Positions 1-10,818 are shown, numbered from the stretch's first letter. The stretch: DNA of 64,000 nucleotides from Symsagittifera roscoffensis (GCF_963678635.1 NW_026971509.1:284542-348541); one strand, 5' to 3'. The notes: generated from the letters alone by a model not told the origin. Program-made: numbers and translations.

Positions 1-89
1 AAAAAGGGACTCGAGACTAAGGGACTCGATTGAACAGGAAATTTATCGAGGCTCACATTGTAAAACCGTATCCGCGATTTCTCAATTAG

Positions 90-623
90 TTCGCGGCTGC
101 GCGGAATGACAAGCAGCTGGTGTTGAGGATAGAGGGAGGCCTCATCAGTCCAGTGTCTGGTTACGACTCCACAGACCCAGTGAAAGTGCTACACGAAGAG
201 CTGTGCTACAACGAGAAGAAGTTCTCGAGTTGCTACAAATCTGCGAGGAAAAATAATTGTAGTTTTGTGCCACAGACCGCGTCTGTTGCGGATTGCAGAG
301 GGTCTGTAGCGGATTGCAGTGCGTCTGTTGCGGATTGCAGATTGCCTGTAGCTGATTGCAGAGGGTCTGTAGCGGAATGCAGAGCATCTGTTGCTGATTG
401 CAGGTAGTCTGTAGCGGATTGCAGAGGGTCTGTAGCGGATTGCAGAGCATCTGTTGCGGATTCCAGAGTGTCTGTAGCGGATTGCAGAGTGTCTGTTGCA
501 GATTGTAGAGTGTCTGTTGCGGATGGCAGAGGGTCTGTAGCGGATTGCAGAGTGTCTCTTACGGATTGCAGAGAGCCTCTGTTTCGTGTAAGACCGGTGA
601 CTGCCCAATCTCCAAAACTGTAA
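90..623 (+). pseudogene. Unrecognised reading frame ending in 14 heptapeptide repeats
   Basis: The frame is open from base 90 to a TAA at 621-623 except for one TAG at 405-407. The first ~64 codons are non-repetitive and unrecognised, with several Cys and Lys residues. Codons from 282 onward repeat a seven-residue unit of the type S-V-A-D-C-R-x, where x varies (Gly, Ala, Val, Leu). The TAG sits at the variable seventh codon of the sixth unit, so a point change in a tolerant position is the likely cause. No ATG in this frame fits a start, so this may be an internal exon, a retroelement remnant or chance openness of a 21-bp repeat. The opposite strand is also open across the repeat, as expected for any repeat whose period is a multiple of three, which weakens the coding case. 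Confidence 0.25.
282..575. repeat. 21-bp minisatellite, 14 units
   Basis: Fourteen tandem units of 21 bp, each with the core TCTGTWGCGGATTGCAG followed by a variable four-base link. Units differ by one to three substitutions and no indel breaks the period, so the plus-strand reading frame is kept throughout. The period equals that of the repeats at 25.75 and 28.46 kb but the sequence is unrelated. Confidence 0.9.
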
Positions 624-1341
624 GACTCGACAAACTTTTAAAACTTTCCATTTGTGCTATAAAATTTTACACGATGTTATATGGTTGAATTTTTCCCGCA
701 AGCTAGCAACCGGTAATTTTTCAAAACCCAAAATTTTTGGACAGTCCCAAAATTTTTGGATATTTGCGAATGGAATATTAATCCATTAAATCGGAACATA
801 GACAAGAGTTACTGGACCAATTTTTTGGATTGGTTTATGACTTGAACCTGCCGACCAAAATTTTCCGAAAAATTTTGTGAAAAAAGTAAAAAAAAATTGC
901 CAAAAATTCCTCAAAACGTCACCAGAATTCTGCGAAACTGTGCTGTAACATGGCACCAACTTTATGGTAAGTGGTCTGGTAGCAAAATATCAGGCAAATT
1001 ATGTTGAGTTTTTCATCCTCAGGTTCTTTCCGCGTGTGTTATTGGAACTTAACCAATTTGCCTGATCCCCCACCCACCATTGGTGAAACTAAAAGCCAGT
1101 TCGCTTCGAGTAAATCAAAGGCGTTTCAGCCCGTCCGATTATTGACTTCGTTGCGTGACAGTATTGTTAAAAGGTCAGGTACGGCGATTATAAGTGAGTT
1201 AAGTTGAACTCTTTCATCCTCAGGTTTACTCCGTGTGTGTTGTTGGAGTTCAACCGACCTACTTAATTTTCCAACCCCATTTGTAATTAAGAGTAACGAA
1301 GCCGTCGCAAAGGTCTCTTAATTGTTACATAGGTCCCTTAG
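624..1341. repeat. Non-coding stretch with an imperfect ~200 bp direct repeat
   Basis: No gene is seen. The block starting with TTTCATCCTCAGGTT at 1014 recurs about 200 bp later at 1211, and both copies continue with a related CCGYGTGTGTTRTTGGA motif and further matching sequence. This may be leader sequence of the retroelement that follows. A clear LTR boundary or primer-binding site could not be found. The short motif CCAAAATTTTTGGA also occurs twice around 728-760. Confidence 0.5.
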
Positions 1342-1986
1342 ACGGTATTCATTCTAGGAGCTAGTTCCTTGGATCACGCGCTCCGGAAACTTGCCGCTCG
1401 GTCCCAGAAGCGCGTCAAAGATACTTGCTTTACAAAGCCAGGTTTAAGTTTGAACTTTAACGCTAGGGACTCCCAGAAAACAATACAGTACTACCTTCAT
1501 CACTACTTGTCGCACCGTAACAACCTTGTTATTTGGCACGACGCCTTTAATAACTCGATATATAGACACCACAGTAACAATAACCGCAAGCTGAGTAGTG
1601 AGCAATTTGTCAATTTGTTATTAAGGTATAGGACAAGCATTTGTGCGATCGTATACTGTAGACGGAACGGAACCGAGGATATAGAGGAAAGTTTGGGTTC
1701 TATAGGTATTCTCATACTGAACGTCGTTAAAGACTTTATCTCTAAGCGTAAGGCTAAGGACCAGGTACTAATTGAGAAGTAAAAAGAGCTTCACCAGCCT
1801 CCTTCTCTTGAGTTAAAGACTCTCCTACTACTAAGGCGTTATAGCGTTAATCTTAACATCCTTAAGACACGTAAGAAGCGGAACCGCTTAGCCCTCAAAG
1901 CTCGGAAAGCTATAAAAAATAGGCTTCAGGCAGAAGCTTTGAGACGTCAAGCTCCCCCATCTTGTAAGCTAATGTTGAATTATTAA
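1342..1986 (+). pseudogene. Basic ORF with a WHDxFNNSI...HxSNN signature, one internal stop
   Basis: The frame is open from 1342 to a TAA at 1984-1986 with a single in-frame TAA at 1780-1782. The part before the stop reads as a structured protein and carries the block W-H-D-A-F-N-N-S-I, then H-x-S-N-N, then A-I-V-Y-C-R-R-N-G-T about 40 residues later. The part after the stop is very basic (many Lys and Arg) and helical in character. The WHD..NNS..H.SNN pattern reminds me of an uncharacterised domain on animal repetitive-element ORFs, but I cannot name the family. It lies 85 bp upstream of the BEL gag, so it may be an extra ORF of that element or an older neighbour. No ATG sits near the start. 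Confidence 0.4.
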
Positions 1987-2070
1987 TGCAAATTTAATTA
2001 CGTACCAAAACAGTATCTCATTCTATTGATTGTTTTCTATAAGTGAGCATCCGTAGAATATTGTCAATGT

Positions 2071-4502
2071 GTGAAAAACATGGACGAAAAATTCCAAAAT
2101 AAGATACGCAAGTTATTCGAAACCCGTATAAATCTAGAAAATGAGCTGCTTAAAGGTCACTCATTATTACTTGAGTACATTGAGAATAATAGTCGCACCA
2201 CAAAAATTGATAATGCTGTTTACAAATGTAAAATTGCTTTGGAAAAAGCTGTTGACGTCAATGAGCAATTAATTAGGTTAGCGGGAAAAACGGATAACCG
2301 TGAAAAAACTATCGCTCAGCAAGACCTTTGGCTTATGAAAGTAACCGAAATGAACGATAAAGTAATGCATGAAGCTCAGAGTTACAAGATGAGCCTTGAA
2401 ACTTCGTCATTTCCAGCAGCCGGCATTACAGGGAGCAAGGGATCTTTACGACAAACTAGGTCTGAGACATCCTCACGCTCGCACAAAACAAGAGATTCAG
2501 AAGCACTATGTCATCAAGTGAGAAACGGCATGAATTAGCTTTAGTAAAACGACGCCATGAGGAGCTGGAAAGGCAGTATCAAGTATCTTTAAGACTTAAA
2601 GAGCAAGAGAATCGTCTTAAGTTCGATCAAAGTCAGCTGGAACTAGAGCAATTGGCTGAAAGTCATAAAAAGCAACTAATTGAAATGGAACTGAAAGCGT
2701 TTGAACTTGAGGACAGTTCATCTGAGGTTAGCGAGAAGGTAGCGAATGTAACTCGACAGGAGTTAGTCAACCTATTTCAAAAGTAGCAACCGATCAGACT
2801 AATGATTGGGTAGACTCTGTTAGTTCACAAGCACCTCCCGACGTTGCTAGTGCGTCAGGTTTGCAGGCCTTCACTCCTTTGCCATTTTCGTCAGAACCGA
2901 CGAATTCCGCACACAGTAATAGTCATAACCATGAGCACACAGCCTTGAGTGACCCTGGAATCTATAGTTATGGACATCGGGCTATGCATCAATTTGGCAG
3001 TGTAAGCCTTTTGTCATTGCAAGCTTCTGCTCCATCTGTTTCAGTCCCAGTTAACAATATGCATTCTAGTGCACACGTGTTACCACCACCTTCTGCTGTT
3101 CCTTTACAGACCATGAGTTCATACATAACTAATGGTAGTTTTGCCATCGCACAACCGGAATCATTACCTGTCCCAATGTTACCGGCACAACGCGGTTCTG
3201 GTTTTGTTTGTCACCTGCATTTGCTGGTGGTGGCTTCTCATCTTCTGGAGTAAACCCAACGCCGGTTTTGTTTTCGGCATCTAATTGCCATGCAGCGCCA
3301 GTCCAGACGAAACATAATTTTCCCTTTTTTTCTCATACTGTGTCACCTAATATCAACGATTGCTACACAAGTGATGCAAACTTATGGCGATTGGCAGCTA
3401 CAAATCCAATCGTCACGCCTGCTCAGTGTTGTAATGCTGGAAACATGTTTTCTAATGTGACAACTGTTGTGCCATCGTGTTACAACGCCGCTCCGAATAC
3501 TAGTGGTGGACTGTGTATTTTGTTACTCCCCCAGTTCATCCACAACATGTTCCGCATTTTGTCAATCATACTAATACTGGTTATCAGCGAGTCAACGAAG
3601 ACTAGGCACCGTCTTCCGCTTATCCCAACCAAGGTTGTTCATCGGATCGATCCCTCTCCGCTCGTGAGTTGGCGGATTTATTGATGCATAGCCGCAAAGA
3701 TCATCTTCCTGAAAGGAAGTTAGCCCAGTTTGACGGAATCCCGTTAAGCTGGCACGAATGGTTTGGTCAGTTTAAGTCCACCGTTGATTCCGCTGTTCTC
3801 ACCGATGATACGAAACTGAGATACTTAAAAACGCTCGTCACAGGCAAAGCAAAAACCGCAATTGCAGAGTTTAGTTATAGTGGCGTTATGTACAAGGATG
3901 CACTGGCCACCTTGCAACGGAAGTTTGGGCAACCACCTGCCATTGTTGGTGCGCATCTTGATAAGCTGAATACTTTTCCTCCCCTTAAGATGCACAATTC
4001 GGAAAATGTCATTAGTTTCTCCGCTGCCATATCTGGCCTCGTAGCAGTTTTCAAATCATTGTCATTCAACGACGATCTAAATAGGGTTAACCTGTTAAAC
4101 CAAGCTGTTAGTAAACTTCCGCCTAACCTCAAGAAAGCTTGATCAATGCATACTGTTAGGCATAATTGGCAGCGACCAACACACTTAGACCTTAATAAAT
4201 GGTTGAAAGAAAAGGCCGAGGGACATGAAAGATGACGTGTACTCAACTCTAAGGCAAAAAACGATGAGCCAGTTAAACGAAAAACAACCAAAGTTTTTGC
4301 AGCCAATAGCCAGCTAACTAGTAAGGCTCAGGATAAGTCTAAGTTTCCGCTGTGCGTTTTGTGTAAGGGTAGTCACGCATTGTGGAACTGTGCCGTTTTC
4401 AAGGAAAAGAATGCTACTCAGCTAGCAAAATACGTAGCTGAATGGAAACTTTGCTTCGCTTGCCTCAATGGGAATGTTCTAGAGCTAAAAAAAATTCACG
4501 AA
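2071..4502 (+). pseudogene. gag: BEL/Pao retrotransposon gag, copy 1 (frameshifted)
   Basis: This is the gag region of a BEL/Pao element. A charged coiled-coil-like N-terminal part (2071-2538 and 2508-2786, two frames) is followed by a Ser/Pro/Asn-rich linker (2861-3684). Next comes the conserved BEL gag segment at 3669-4142 (F-D-G-I-P-L-S-W-x-E-W-F, of the DUF1759 type), then a CCHC-like knuckle at 4353-4391 with spacing C-x2-C-x3-H-x4-C. A second Cys pair lies at about 4450-4465 and its downstream residues are lost. Frameshifts at about 2500, 2786-2861, 3230 and 3680 and a stop after 4142 make it non-functional. Compared with the second gag copy, about 114 bp are missing near 2500 between short GCAC repeats, which causes the first frameshift. 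Confidence 0.85.
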
Positions 4503-4533
4503 GAAGCCAGAGTGTGATAGCACACATAATTTC

Positions 4534-5142
4534 TTGCTTCATGGAGCCGAAAGAATATTTCCTTGGAAGGAAAATTCAAATGTCTCGACTAAGGCTGGAA
4601 CAAACAAATCCAAGGAGAATACAAACACTTCCACCCATGCCGCTGTTAGTGATGTACATGACATTGAATCATCTAAAGGTTTGTTGCCAATTGCAACACT
4701 TGGTGTATCCTCGGATGTAACCAGTCTCCTGACGTTGGTTCTTTGTGATAGTGCATCGACTCACTACTGGGTGTCTTTGTCACTCGTTAACCGTCTAGGC
4801 TTAAGAGGGGAGCCGGTTAACTTGTCAATTAGTGGTTTCAATTCAACCATCGTTGTTGAGACTCAGAGGGTCAAGTTTACAGTTTCATCCGAGCCGAATA
4901 ATAGTGAGTTCGTATTGTCTCTCTGTGCATATAATAAAGACAATATTCGGATTGGTTCCGAATTAATCACTATTGCTGATTTGCAGAATACATATCCACA
5001 GTTAGCACCTATTAAGCCCACTCAATATACTTATGAGGACGCTGAAGTTATTATCGGACAAGACTACTACCACGCGGTTAGACCCGTTGAAATCATCTTG
5101 GGAGATGATAAAACTCACCGTGTTCCGTTCGCCTACCGATAG
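4534..5142 (+). pseudogene. BEL/Pao aspartic protease region, copy 1
   Basis: A continuous frame of ~200 residues between the gag knuckle and the RT. The catalytic block is L-C-D-S-A-S-T-H-Y-W-V, with the aspartate codon at 4747. Retropepsins usually have D-T/S-G, so the third position is Ala, which some retroviral-type proteases also use. Downstream it continues with V-I-I-G-Q-D-Y-Y, matching the I-I-G-x-D flap or helix segment of BEL proteases. The frame ends at 5142 where the RT begins in another phase, so pol is broken here. Confidence 0.75.
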
Positions 5143-6260
5143 GTTGGGTCATAAGTGGTCCGTTGCCGCCGTCCGTCAATTCTACTTCTTCGTGTTTCAA
5201 GTGTGTTGTTGCAGATTTTTCTCTGACCGACCAGATGAAATCCTGGTACGAGTTGGAATCTTATGGTGCTTTCAAACCAGTCGATGCCCGTTCCGCCATG
5301 CTTTATCCATCCTAGATTCTGAAACCGTTCAAAATGGCGAAAGATACATTGTGCCTATGCTTTGGATTGATAGTAATGTCAGTCTACCCAACAACTATTA
5401 CTCTTCACTCGCCCAATTGGAGAGAAGGTTAAGTAAAGACCCTGAGCTGCGCGAAAGATACGCAGAAACAATTAGAGAGGACATTAGGAAAGGCTATGTC
5501 GTTACCGTCGAACCGCATGATTCACGTAAGGGTTCCGATCGCGAGTGGTATCTTCCGCACCATCCCGTCGTAAATCCGAATAAGCCGGTTAAGGTGCGCC
5601 GAGTCCTTAATGGGGCTTCTAAGTTTCACGGCACATCCTTAAATAAGTCCTCATTGGTGGGTCCAGACCTACTCCAAAAATTAATTTTTGTTTATTATGC
5701 GATTCCGTCAACACAAGTACGCCGTCTCCGCGGATATAGAGGGTATGTTCATCCAGGTAGGAGTCCTTGCCCGCGATCAAATTTCGCTCCATTTTTTGTG
5801 GCGGGAGGATACCACTTCCGATGTGATAGTTCATCAGTACACTCGCCATATATTCGGCGCACGGGATTCGCCTACGTGTGCCAATTTCGCGTTGCGAAAA
5901 ACAGCAACTGATAATATGTCCACATACCCTGAGGCCGCCTCAGTCGTAAATGAAAAATTTTACATGGACGATTAGTTGGATTCGTTCGAGAACGTTACCC
6001 ATGCAATTAAAATTAGTCGCGATTTGGTTTCCTTACTAAAGTTGGGAGGATTAAATTTGACTAAATTTGTTAGTAATGCTGATGAAATCACTTCAACAAT
6101 GAACCCTGAGGATTGCGAAACCTCGTCTTCACTCATCAAGGAATTATGTAACGGTGCCGAACGATCACGTCTTAGGTCTTAAGTGGGACCATGTGAAAGA
6201 CACATTGGTTGTTAGCAGAGGCGTGTATCGTCCTATCGATAAAGCAATAACTCAAAAACC
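5143..6260 (+). pseudogene. BEL/Pao reverse transcriptase, copy 1 (YMDD then stop)
   Basis: The RT domain is spread over several frames. An N-terminal piece lies at 5190-5310, a longer frame at about 5300-5690 carries W-Y-L-P-H-H-P-V-V and V-R-R-V-L-N-G-A-S-K, and a third frame at 5688-5972 carries S-A-D-I-E-G-M-F and F-G-A-R-D-S-P. The catalytic motif Y-M-D-D ends at 5972 and is followed directly by TAG (5973-5975); the frame then continues open as L-D-S-F-E-N. BEL elements normally have a sense codon between DD and the next Leu. The second RT copy at 12.8-13.4 kb has the same TAG, so this stop predates the duplication or arose in the source element. Confidence 0.85.
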
Positions 6261-6263
6261 ATC

Positions 6264-7250
6264 TTGAGTTTCGTCTCTTCTGTGTTTGACCCTGTTGGGC
6301 TACTAGCTCCATACACAGCTAGGGCCCGTCTTTTACTTAAAGATATTTGGAAAATCAGTGGCCACAGTTGGGTCGACGAATTGCCGGAAGACATAAGAGA
6401 TAAGTTTCTCGAGTGGCACTCCGGTCTCCCTCTCTTAAGGCAATTGACTATTCCCCGTTGATACTTCACAGAGCCTGTGGATCAAATTGAGCTCCACATG
6501 TTCGGTGATACCTCGCAGGACGTTTTCTATGCGGTTTGGTTTTTGCGTGCGCGACTCTCGAGTTCGCACAAAAACTCAAATATCCATCATCTTTGGTAAA
6601 GCTCGCGTTGCGCCCATGAAAGCGCTATCTATACCGAAGCTAGAGCTTCAAGCGGCTCTGCTCGCCACACGACTGAAATATGATATATTGATCGCCCTTA
6701 CTGTCTCTATTAATCATGTCTACATGTGGACAGATAGTACAACTGTTTTGCAGTGGCTGAACTCCACTGAAAAATTACCTGTGTTCGTCGCTAATCGTGT
6801 CGGCGAAATCCTCGAATCAACCACTATTGATGAGTGGCACCATATTCTGAGCGGCAATAATCCAGTCGATACCGGTACGCGGGGGATTTCTTCGAAAGCC
6901 CTCGAGGATAGCAGCTGGGTTATTGGTCCGAGCATTCTCAGGACTACTGATTGGCCGTTTATACCCGACGAACGTGTAATCAAAAAAATTCGTTTTAAGG
7001 GTCATTCTTGTGATGTTGATAATTTCTTGGAGACGTCATCTTCCTTCGTCACCGATGTCTTATCCATCAAAGATCCCGAACACGGGTTCAATTGGGAAAG
7101 TTTCAGTTCCGTTACGAGATATAAACGAGTAGTCGCTTTTATGCTGAGGATTCTGCCTTCACATAAGCATTTTCGTGGTAAGGACTTACGAATCACCGAC
7201 CCCACTGAACCTGATATTGCAGAAAGCAACCTGATTCATCTTGCTCAGAT
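6264..7250 (+). pseudogene. BEL/Pao connection and RNase H region, copy 1
   Basis: Starts with S-S-V-F-D-P-V-G-L-L-A-P, the conserved BEL segment after the RT, and continues through W-D/V-D-E-L-P to the RNase H. There, I-P-K-L-E-L-Q-A-A-L-L and the acidic Y-M-W-T-D-S-T-T-V-L-Q-W-L block (about 6719-6757) are clear, and S-G-N-N-P-V-D-T-G-T-R-G marks the end of the domain. A nonsense codon at 6459-6461 replaces a Cys codon seen in the other copies. An extra base in a run of A near 6573 shifts the frame. The long frame 6487-7626 covers most of RNase H and runs into the integrase. Confidence 0.85.
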
Positions 7251-8701
7251 GGAATGCTTCCCCGATTTGTTAAAAACACTCACCGCTGGCAAACCTATTA
7301 AGAATAGTAGTAAAATTGCCACATACTCGCAATTAATCGGTCCCACTGGTATCATTCGTTCCACCGGACGGATTATGCGCTTAGTGAATACCGAATTTGA
7401 TACTAAGCACCCAATCTTACTCGACGCCCGACATACCCTAGTTCGTTTGTTGGCCCGCAGCCTCCACCAGAAGCATTTTCATCAAGGATTAGACTACATG
7501 CGCTCCGTTTTAAATATGAAATATGCAATACTTGAGTTGCGTCGGCTACTTCGGTCTACCGAAAATCGATGTCTAAAATGCCATAAACGCAAAGCAAGCA
7601 CCATTCAGCCAATTCTGTCCGATTAACCTGTCGAACGTCTCGGATATAAGCAACCACCCTTTAATCATACAGGTGTGGATTACTTTGGCTTTACGCTTAA
7701 CGTTCCGGTTCGCAGAAGCACTGAAAAAAGATGGGGATTTTGTTTTTACTTGCCTCACCACCAGGGCTGTACACCTTGAGATTGTATCATCTCTGGACAC
7801 CAGAGTGTGGATTACGCTTTACGTTCCGGTTCGCAGAAGCACTGAAAAAAGATGGGGATTTTGTTTTTACTTGCCTCACCACCAGGGCTGTACACCTTGA
7901 GATTGTATCATCTCTGGACACCAGTTCTTGTGTCATGGGCATTGAACGGTTCATTGCGCGTCATGGTACGCCAAGCACAATCTGGTCGGATAACGGCAGG
8001 AACTTCGTTGGTGCGGAAAAGGAACTACTTGCCTGCATCAAGAGCTGGAATGGCATGGCTCCGAACATTTTTGCGCACAAAGCTGTTACTTGGAAATTTA
8101 ACCTGCCAGGCGCACCCCATCATGGCGGCTCATGGGAACGCCTCGTCCGAAGCGTGAAGCGCGTGCTGTACGATTTCCTAGGCAGTAGGCGAGTCACCGA
8201 AGAGGTGTTGGAACAACACTCTGCTTAGTTGAGCAGGCTTTGAATTCGAGGCCAATCACACCCATTAGTACTGATTCACGTGAGTTAGAAGCGTTAACCC
8301 CAAACCACTTTTTGCTTGGACAACATGCCACAAGCTTTCCTTCGCTTTTACCCGGGGAGCACTTCGATCACAAGAAAAGGTACGTGCGAGCGCAGTCATA
8401 TGCTAACGCGATTTGGTGTCGTTGGCTTCGAGAATATGTTCCCTCGCTGAGTAAGCGTGCCAAGTGGCACACTCATTCTGACTTCACTCTTAAAACAGGC
8501 GATCTCGTGTGGGTGATTGAGCCAGAGAGTCCGCGTGGGTACTACCCTCTTGCCCGAATCGTCAAGCTAAACAACGTACAGAACGGTTGCGCTCGATCCG
8601 CCCTTGTTAAGACCGCAACCCGTGAAGTCACTCGGCCGACCGTTAAGCTCGCTCCGGTTCTTCCTTATTCAGGGGGGGAGGATGTTGCAACGCAAAAGTA
8701 G
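7251..8701 (+). pseudogene. BEL/Pao integrase with DUF5641-like C-terminus, copy 1
   Basis: The N-terminal zinc-binding region (H...H then C-L-K-C, about 7430-7585) is followed by a stop at 7624. The catalytic core then shows the first Asp (codon 7678-7680 in V-D-Y-F-G), S-D-N-G at about 7988, and G-G-S-W-E-R for the Glu at about 8130. A partial tandem duplication of about 125 bp interrupts the core right after the first Asp. After another frameshift near 8215 the frame 8240-8701 gives the C-terminal domain typical of BEL elements (G-D-L-V-W-V-I-E-P, P-R-G-Y-Y-P-L-A-R-I-V, R-P-T-V-K-L-A-P). The copy is not functional. Confidence 0.88.
7671..7924 (+). repeat. Partial tandem duplication inside the integrase core
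   Basis: The stretch from GTGTGGATTAC at 7673 to the GACACCAG before 7803 is repeated at 7804-7924 with very few differences. The repeat is absent from the other three integrase copies, so it is a private change of copy 1. Confidence 0.9.
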
Positions 8702-8732
8702 AGTAAAGATGCATATAAAACAAGAGTATAAA

Positions 8733-8875
8733 TGCATATAAAATAAGCAGAGTTGGCCGACCGGCATAGGGACATGTCTCTCACGCCGGTCAACCGGGTT
8801 CGAGTCCCCCCATATGCAGACCTTAAAGCATGTAGACCCAAGGGGCTATAGCCCCATTTTATCGTTTTTTACTGT
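8733..8875 (+). ncRNA. tRNA-like segment with A and B boxes plus hairpin (copy 1)
   Basis: An A-box-like TTGGCCGACCGG at 8753-8764 and a perfect B box GGTTCGAGTCC at 8797-8807 stand 32 bp apart, the arrangement of a tRNA or tRNA-derived SINE. The complementary heptamers TGCATAT (8733-8739) and ATATGCA (8812-8818) bracket it like an acceptor stem, although ~14 extra bases precede the A box, so it is not a normal tRNA. A perfect palindrome GGGGCTATAGCCCC follows at 8842-8855, then runs of six T (about 8865 and 8874) that could end Pol III transcription. It begins only ~30 bp after the BEL pol stop. Transcription is inferred, not shown. Confidence 0.5.
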
Positions 8876-9765
8876 TTTTTGGTTCTAATTCGGTTCAGCC
8901 TTGATTAAGGCTGACCGCCAAAAATAGCAATTTGTCTCAAAGACCTTACCGACCGGTTCTTGTGGCAAGCTTGCGCCAAATGATCTTACAAACGAGTTGT
9001 ATCGAAATAAGTTGATGATTGAAGCAATACGATATTTATGCTCGATAGAGATTTTGATGAGTTTTTGCCGAAAAATGCTCTCATTAATTTAAACTTCTTG
9101 AACCTTCATTTTTTTTGATTTACGGAGATTGAGCGCACAGAGGGTTTAACCGTAGATTGCAATGTTACTTGTGGTAATGTTGGCTTTTTGGGTCTTGGTG
9201 TTGTGAGATTTGGATGTATTGGTGAAATACTTTGTTGATTAGTTGTTGCTTTTGTTTCAACTATTTCTTCATTTATAAAACGTGATGGTGTTTGAAAATC
9301 CTGTTGTGTAAGATTTCTAGTTCCATTGAGATTTTCCTTTTAGTTGAATTTAAACTATTATTTTGTCTATCAGGTCAGAATGAATTATAGTTTAAAGGTG
9401 TTGCATCTATTGTAAGTGGAAATACTTTTACATAGTTTTTATAAATAGATATTGTACAAATTGCTTGACTTGAGATGTTCAGAAATAGTGGATGAGACCA
9501 TTCGGGGTCCCAAACATAATCTGATTGTTCTGCAATGACAGTGTCGTCATTGGTACTTTGAGGTCTAAAATTTTTTCTTGCTTGTGCAATTAAATCAATT
9601 TTTAAGTGTGAAATAGTGAATTATAAACCATGCTAAGCAAAAATGTTTAGCATTTTGTAAGAATTCATTACTGGAAAAAGTTTCACGGATTTCGTTTAAA
9701 AATGCTGAGAATGTGGCAATTTCATTTCTTACGTTTGTGCGTCTTGACGTTTGAACTGGTGACAG
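8876..9765 (-). pseudogene. gag: Reversed Tor-like Ty3/gypsy gag fragment, tail copy 1
   Basis: Read on the minus strand, this matches the gag region ending in the ORF at 23542, with recognisable pieces Q-T-S-R near 9755, then A-W-F-I and E-Q-S-D-Y-V-W-D-P-E-W-S-H-P near 9500-9540. Several frameshifts and stops are present. The orientation is opposite to the BEL pol before it. Equivalent fragments follow each of the other three BEL copies. I place it in Ty3/gypsy, Tor-like, because of resemblance to the minus-strand elements at 49-64 kb; the lineage is uncertain. Confidence 0.5.
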
Positions 9766-9832
9766 GGGAGGGGTGGAGGATGCAATGACAGCTTATATCC
9801 GAGACGAGATCCAATGACAGAATGGGGATTCA
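9766..9832. repeat. Junction segment with G-rich run
   Basis: A ~65 bp stretch that follows the reversed gag piece and ends GAATGGGGATTCAGTGG, where BEL RNase H sequence begins. The same junction occurs at 16970-17044 and 20170-20245 with a variable poly-G tract (7 to 14 G). It marks the boundary of the repeated unit. Confidence 0.75.
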
Positions 9833-10818
9833 GTGGCCAAAGTTGGGACGACGAATTGCCGGAAGACTAAAGATAAGTTTCTCGAGTGGCACTCCGGTCT
9901 CCCTCTCTTAAGGCAATTGACTATTCCCCGTTGTTACTTCACAGAGCCCGTAGATCAAATTGAGCTCCACATGTTCGGTGATAGCTCGCAGGACGTTTTC
10001 TGTGCGGTTCGGTTTTTGCGTGCGCGACTCTCGAGTTCGCACAAAACTCAAATATCCTTCATCTTTGATAAAGCTCGCGTTGCGCCCATGAAAGCGCTAT
10101 CTATACCGAAGCTAGAGCTTCAAGCTGCTCTGCTCGCCACACGACTGAAATATGATATACTGACCGCCCTTACCGTCTCTATTAATCATCTCTACATGTG
10201 GACAGATAGTACAACTGTTTTGCAGTGGCTTAACTCCACTGAAAAATTACCTGTGTTCGTCGCTAATTGTGTCGGCGAAATCCTCGAATCAACCACTATT
10301 GATGAGTGGCACCATGTTCTGAGCGGCAATAATCCAGCCGATACCGGTACGTGGGGGATTTCTTCGGAAGCCCTCGAGGGTAGCAGCTGGGTTATTGTTC
10401 CGAGCATTCTCAGGACTACTGATTGGCCGTTTATACGCGACGAACGTGTAATCAAAAAAATTCGTTCGAAGGGTCCTTCTTGTGATGTTGATAATTTCTT
10501 GGAGACATCATCTTCCTTTGTCACCGATGTCACATCCATCAAACATCCCGAACACGGGTTCAATTGGGAAAGAGTCAGTTCCGTTACGAGATATAAATGA
10601 GTAGTCGCTTTTATGCTGAGGATGCTGCCTTCACATAAGCATTTTCGTGGTAAGGACTTACGAATCACTGACCCCACTGAACTTGATATTGCATATAGCA
10701 ACCTGATTCATCTTGCTCAGATGGAAACTTTCCCCGTTGAGTTAAAAACACTCACCGCTGGCAAACCTATTAAAAATAGTAGTAAAATTGCCACATACTC
10801 GCCATTTATCGGTCCCGT
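9833..10818 (+). pseudogene. BEL/Pao RNase H to integrase-linker fragment, copy 2a
   Basis: Corresponds to about 6355-7340 of copy 1, starting at the W-D-D-E-L-P block and running through the Y-M-W-T-D-S-T-T RNase H motif. A one-base loss at about 9870 (shared with the copy at 17.0 kb) and a TGA at 10598 break it. At about 10818 (after G-P-V) the sequence jumps back to gag, so this is a rearranged piece without an integrase core. Confidence 0.85.

Noticed and set aside
282-575. CRISPR-like array
   Set aside because: The repeats are head-to-tail 21-bp units with no unique spacers, in a eukaryotic genome.
7573-7800. Various minus-strand ORFs opposite the BEL pol
   Set aside because: They are shadows of the pol frames, with no motifs, and are not kept among copies.
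8733-8818. Functional tRNA gene
   Set aside because: About 14 extra bases separate the 5' acceptor-like heptamer from the A box, and the T-stem pairs at only three positions; a tRNA-derived element is more likely.
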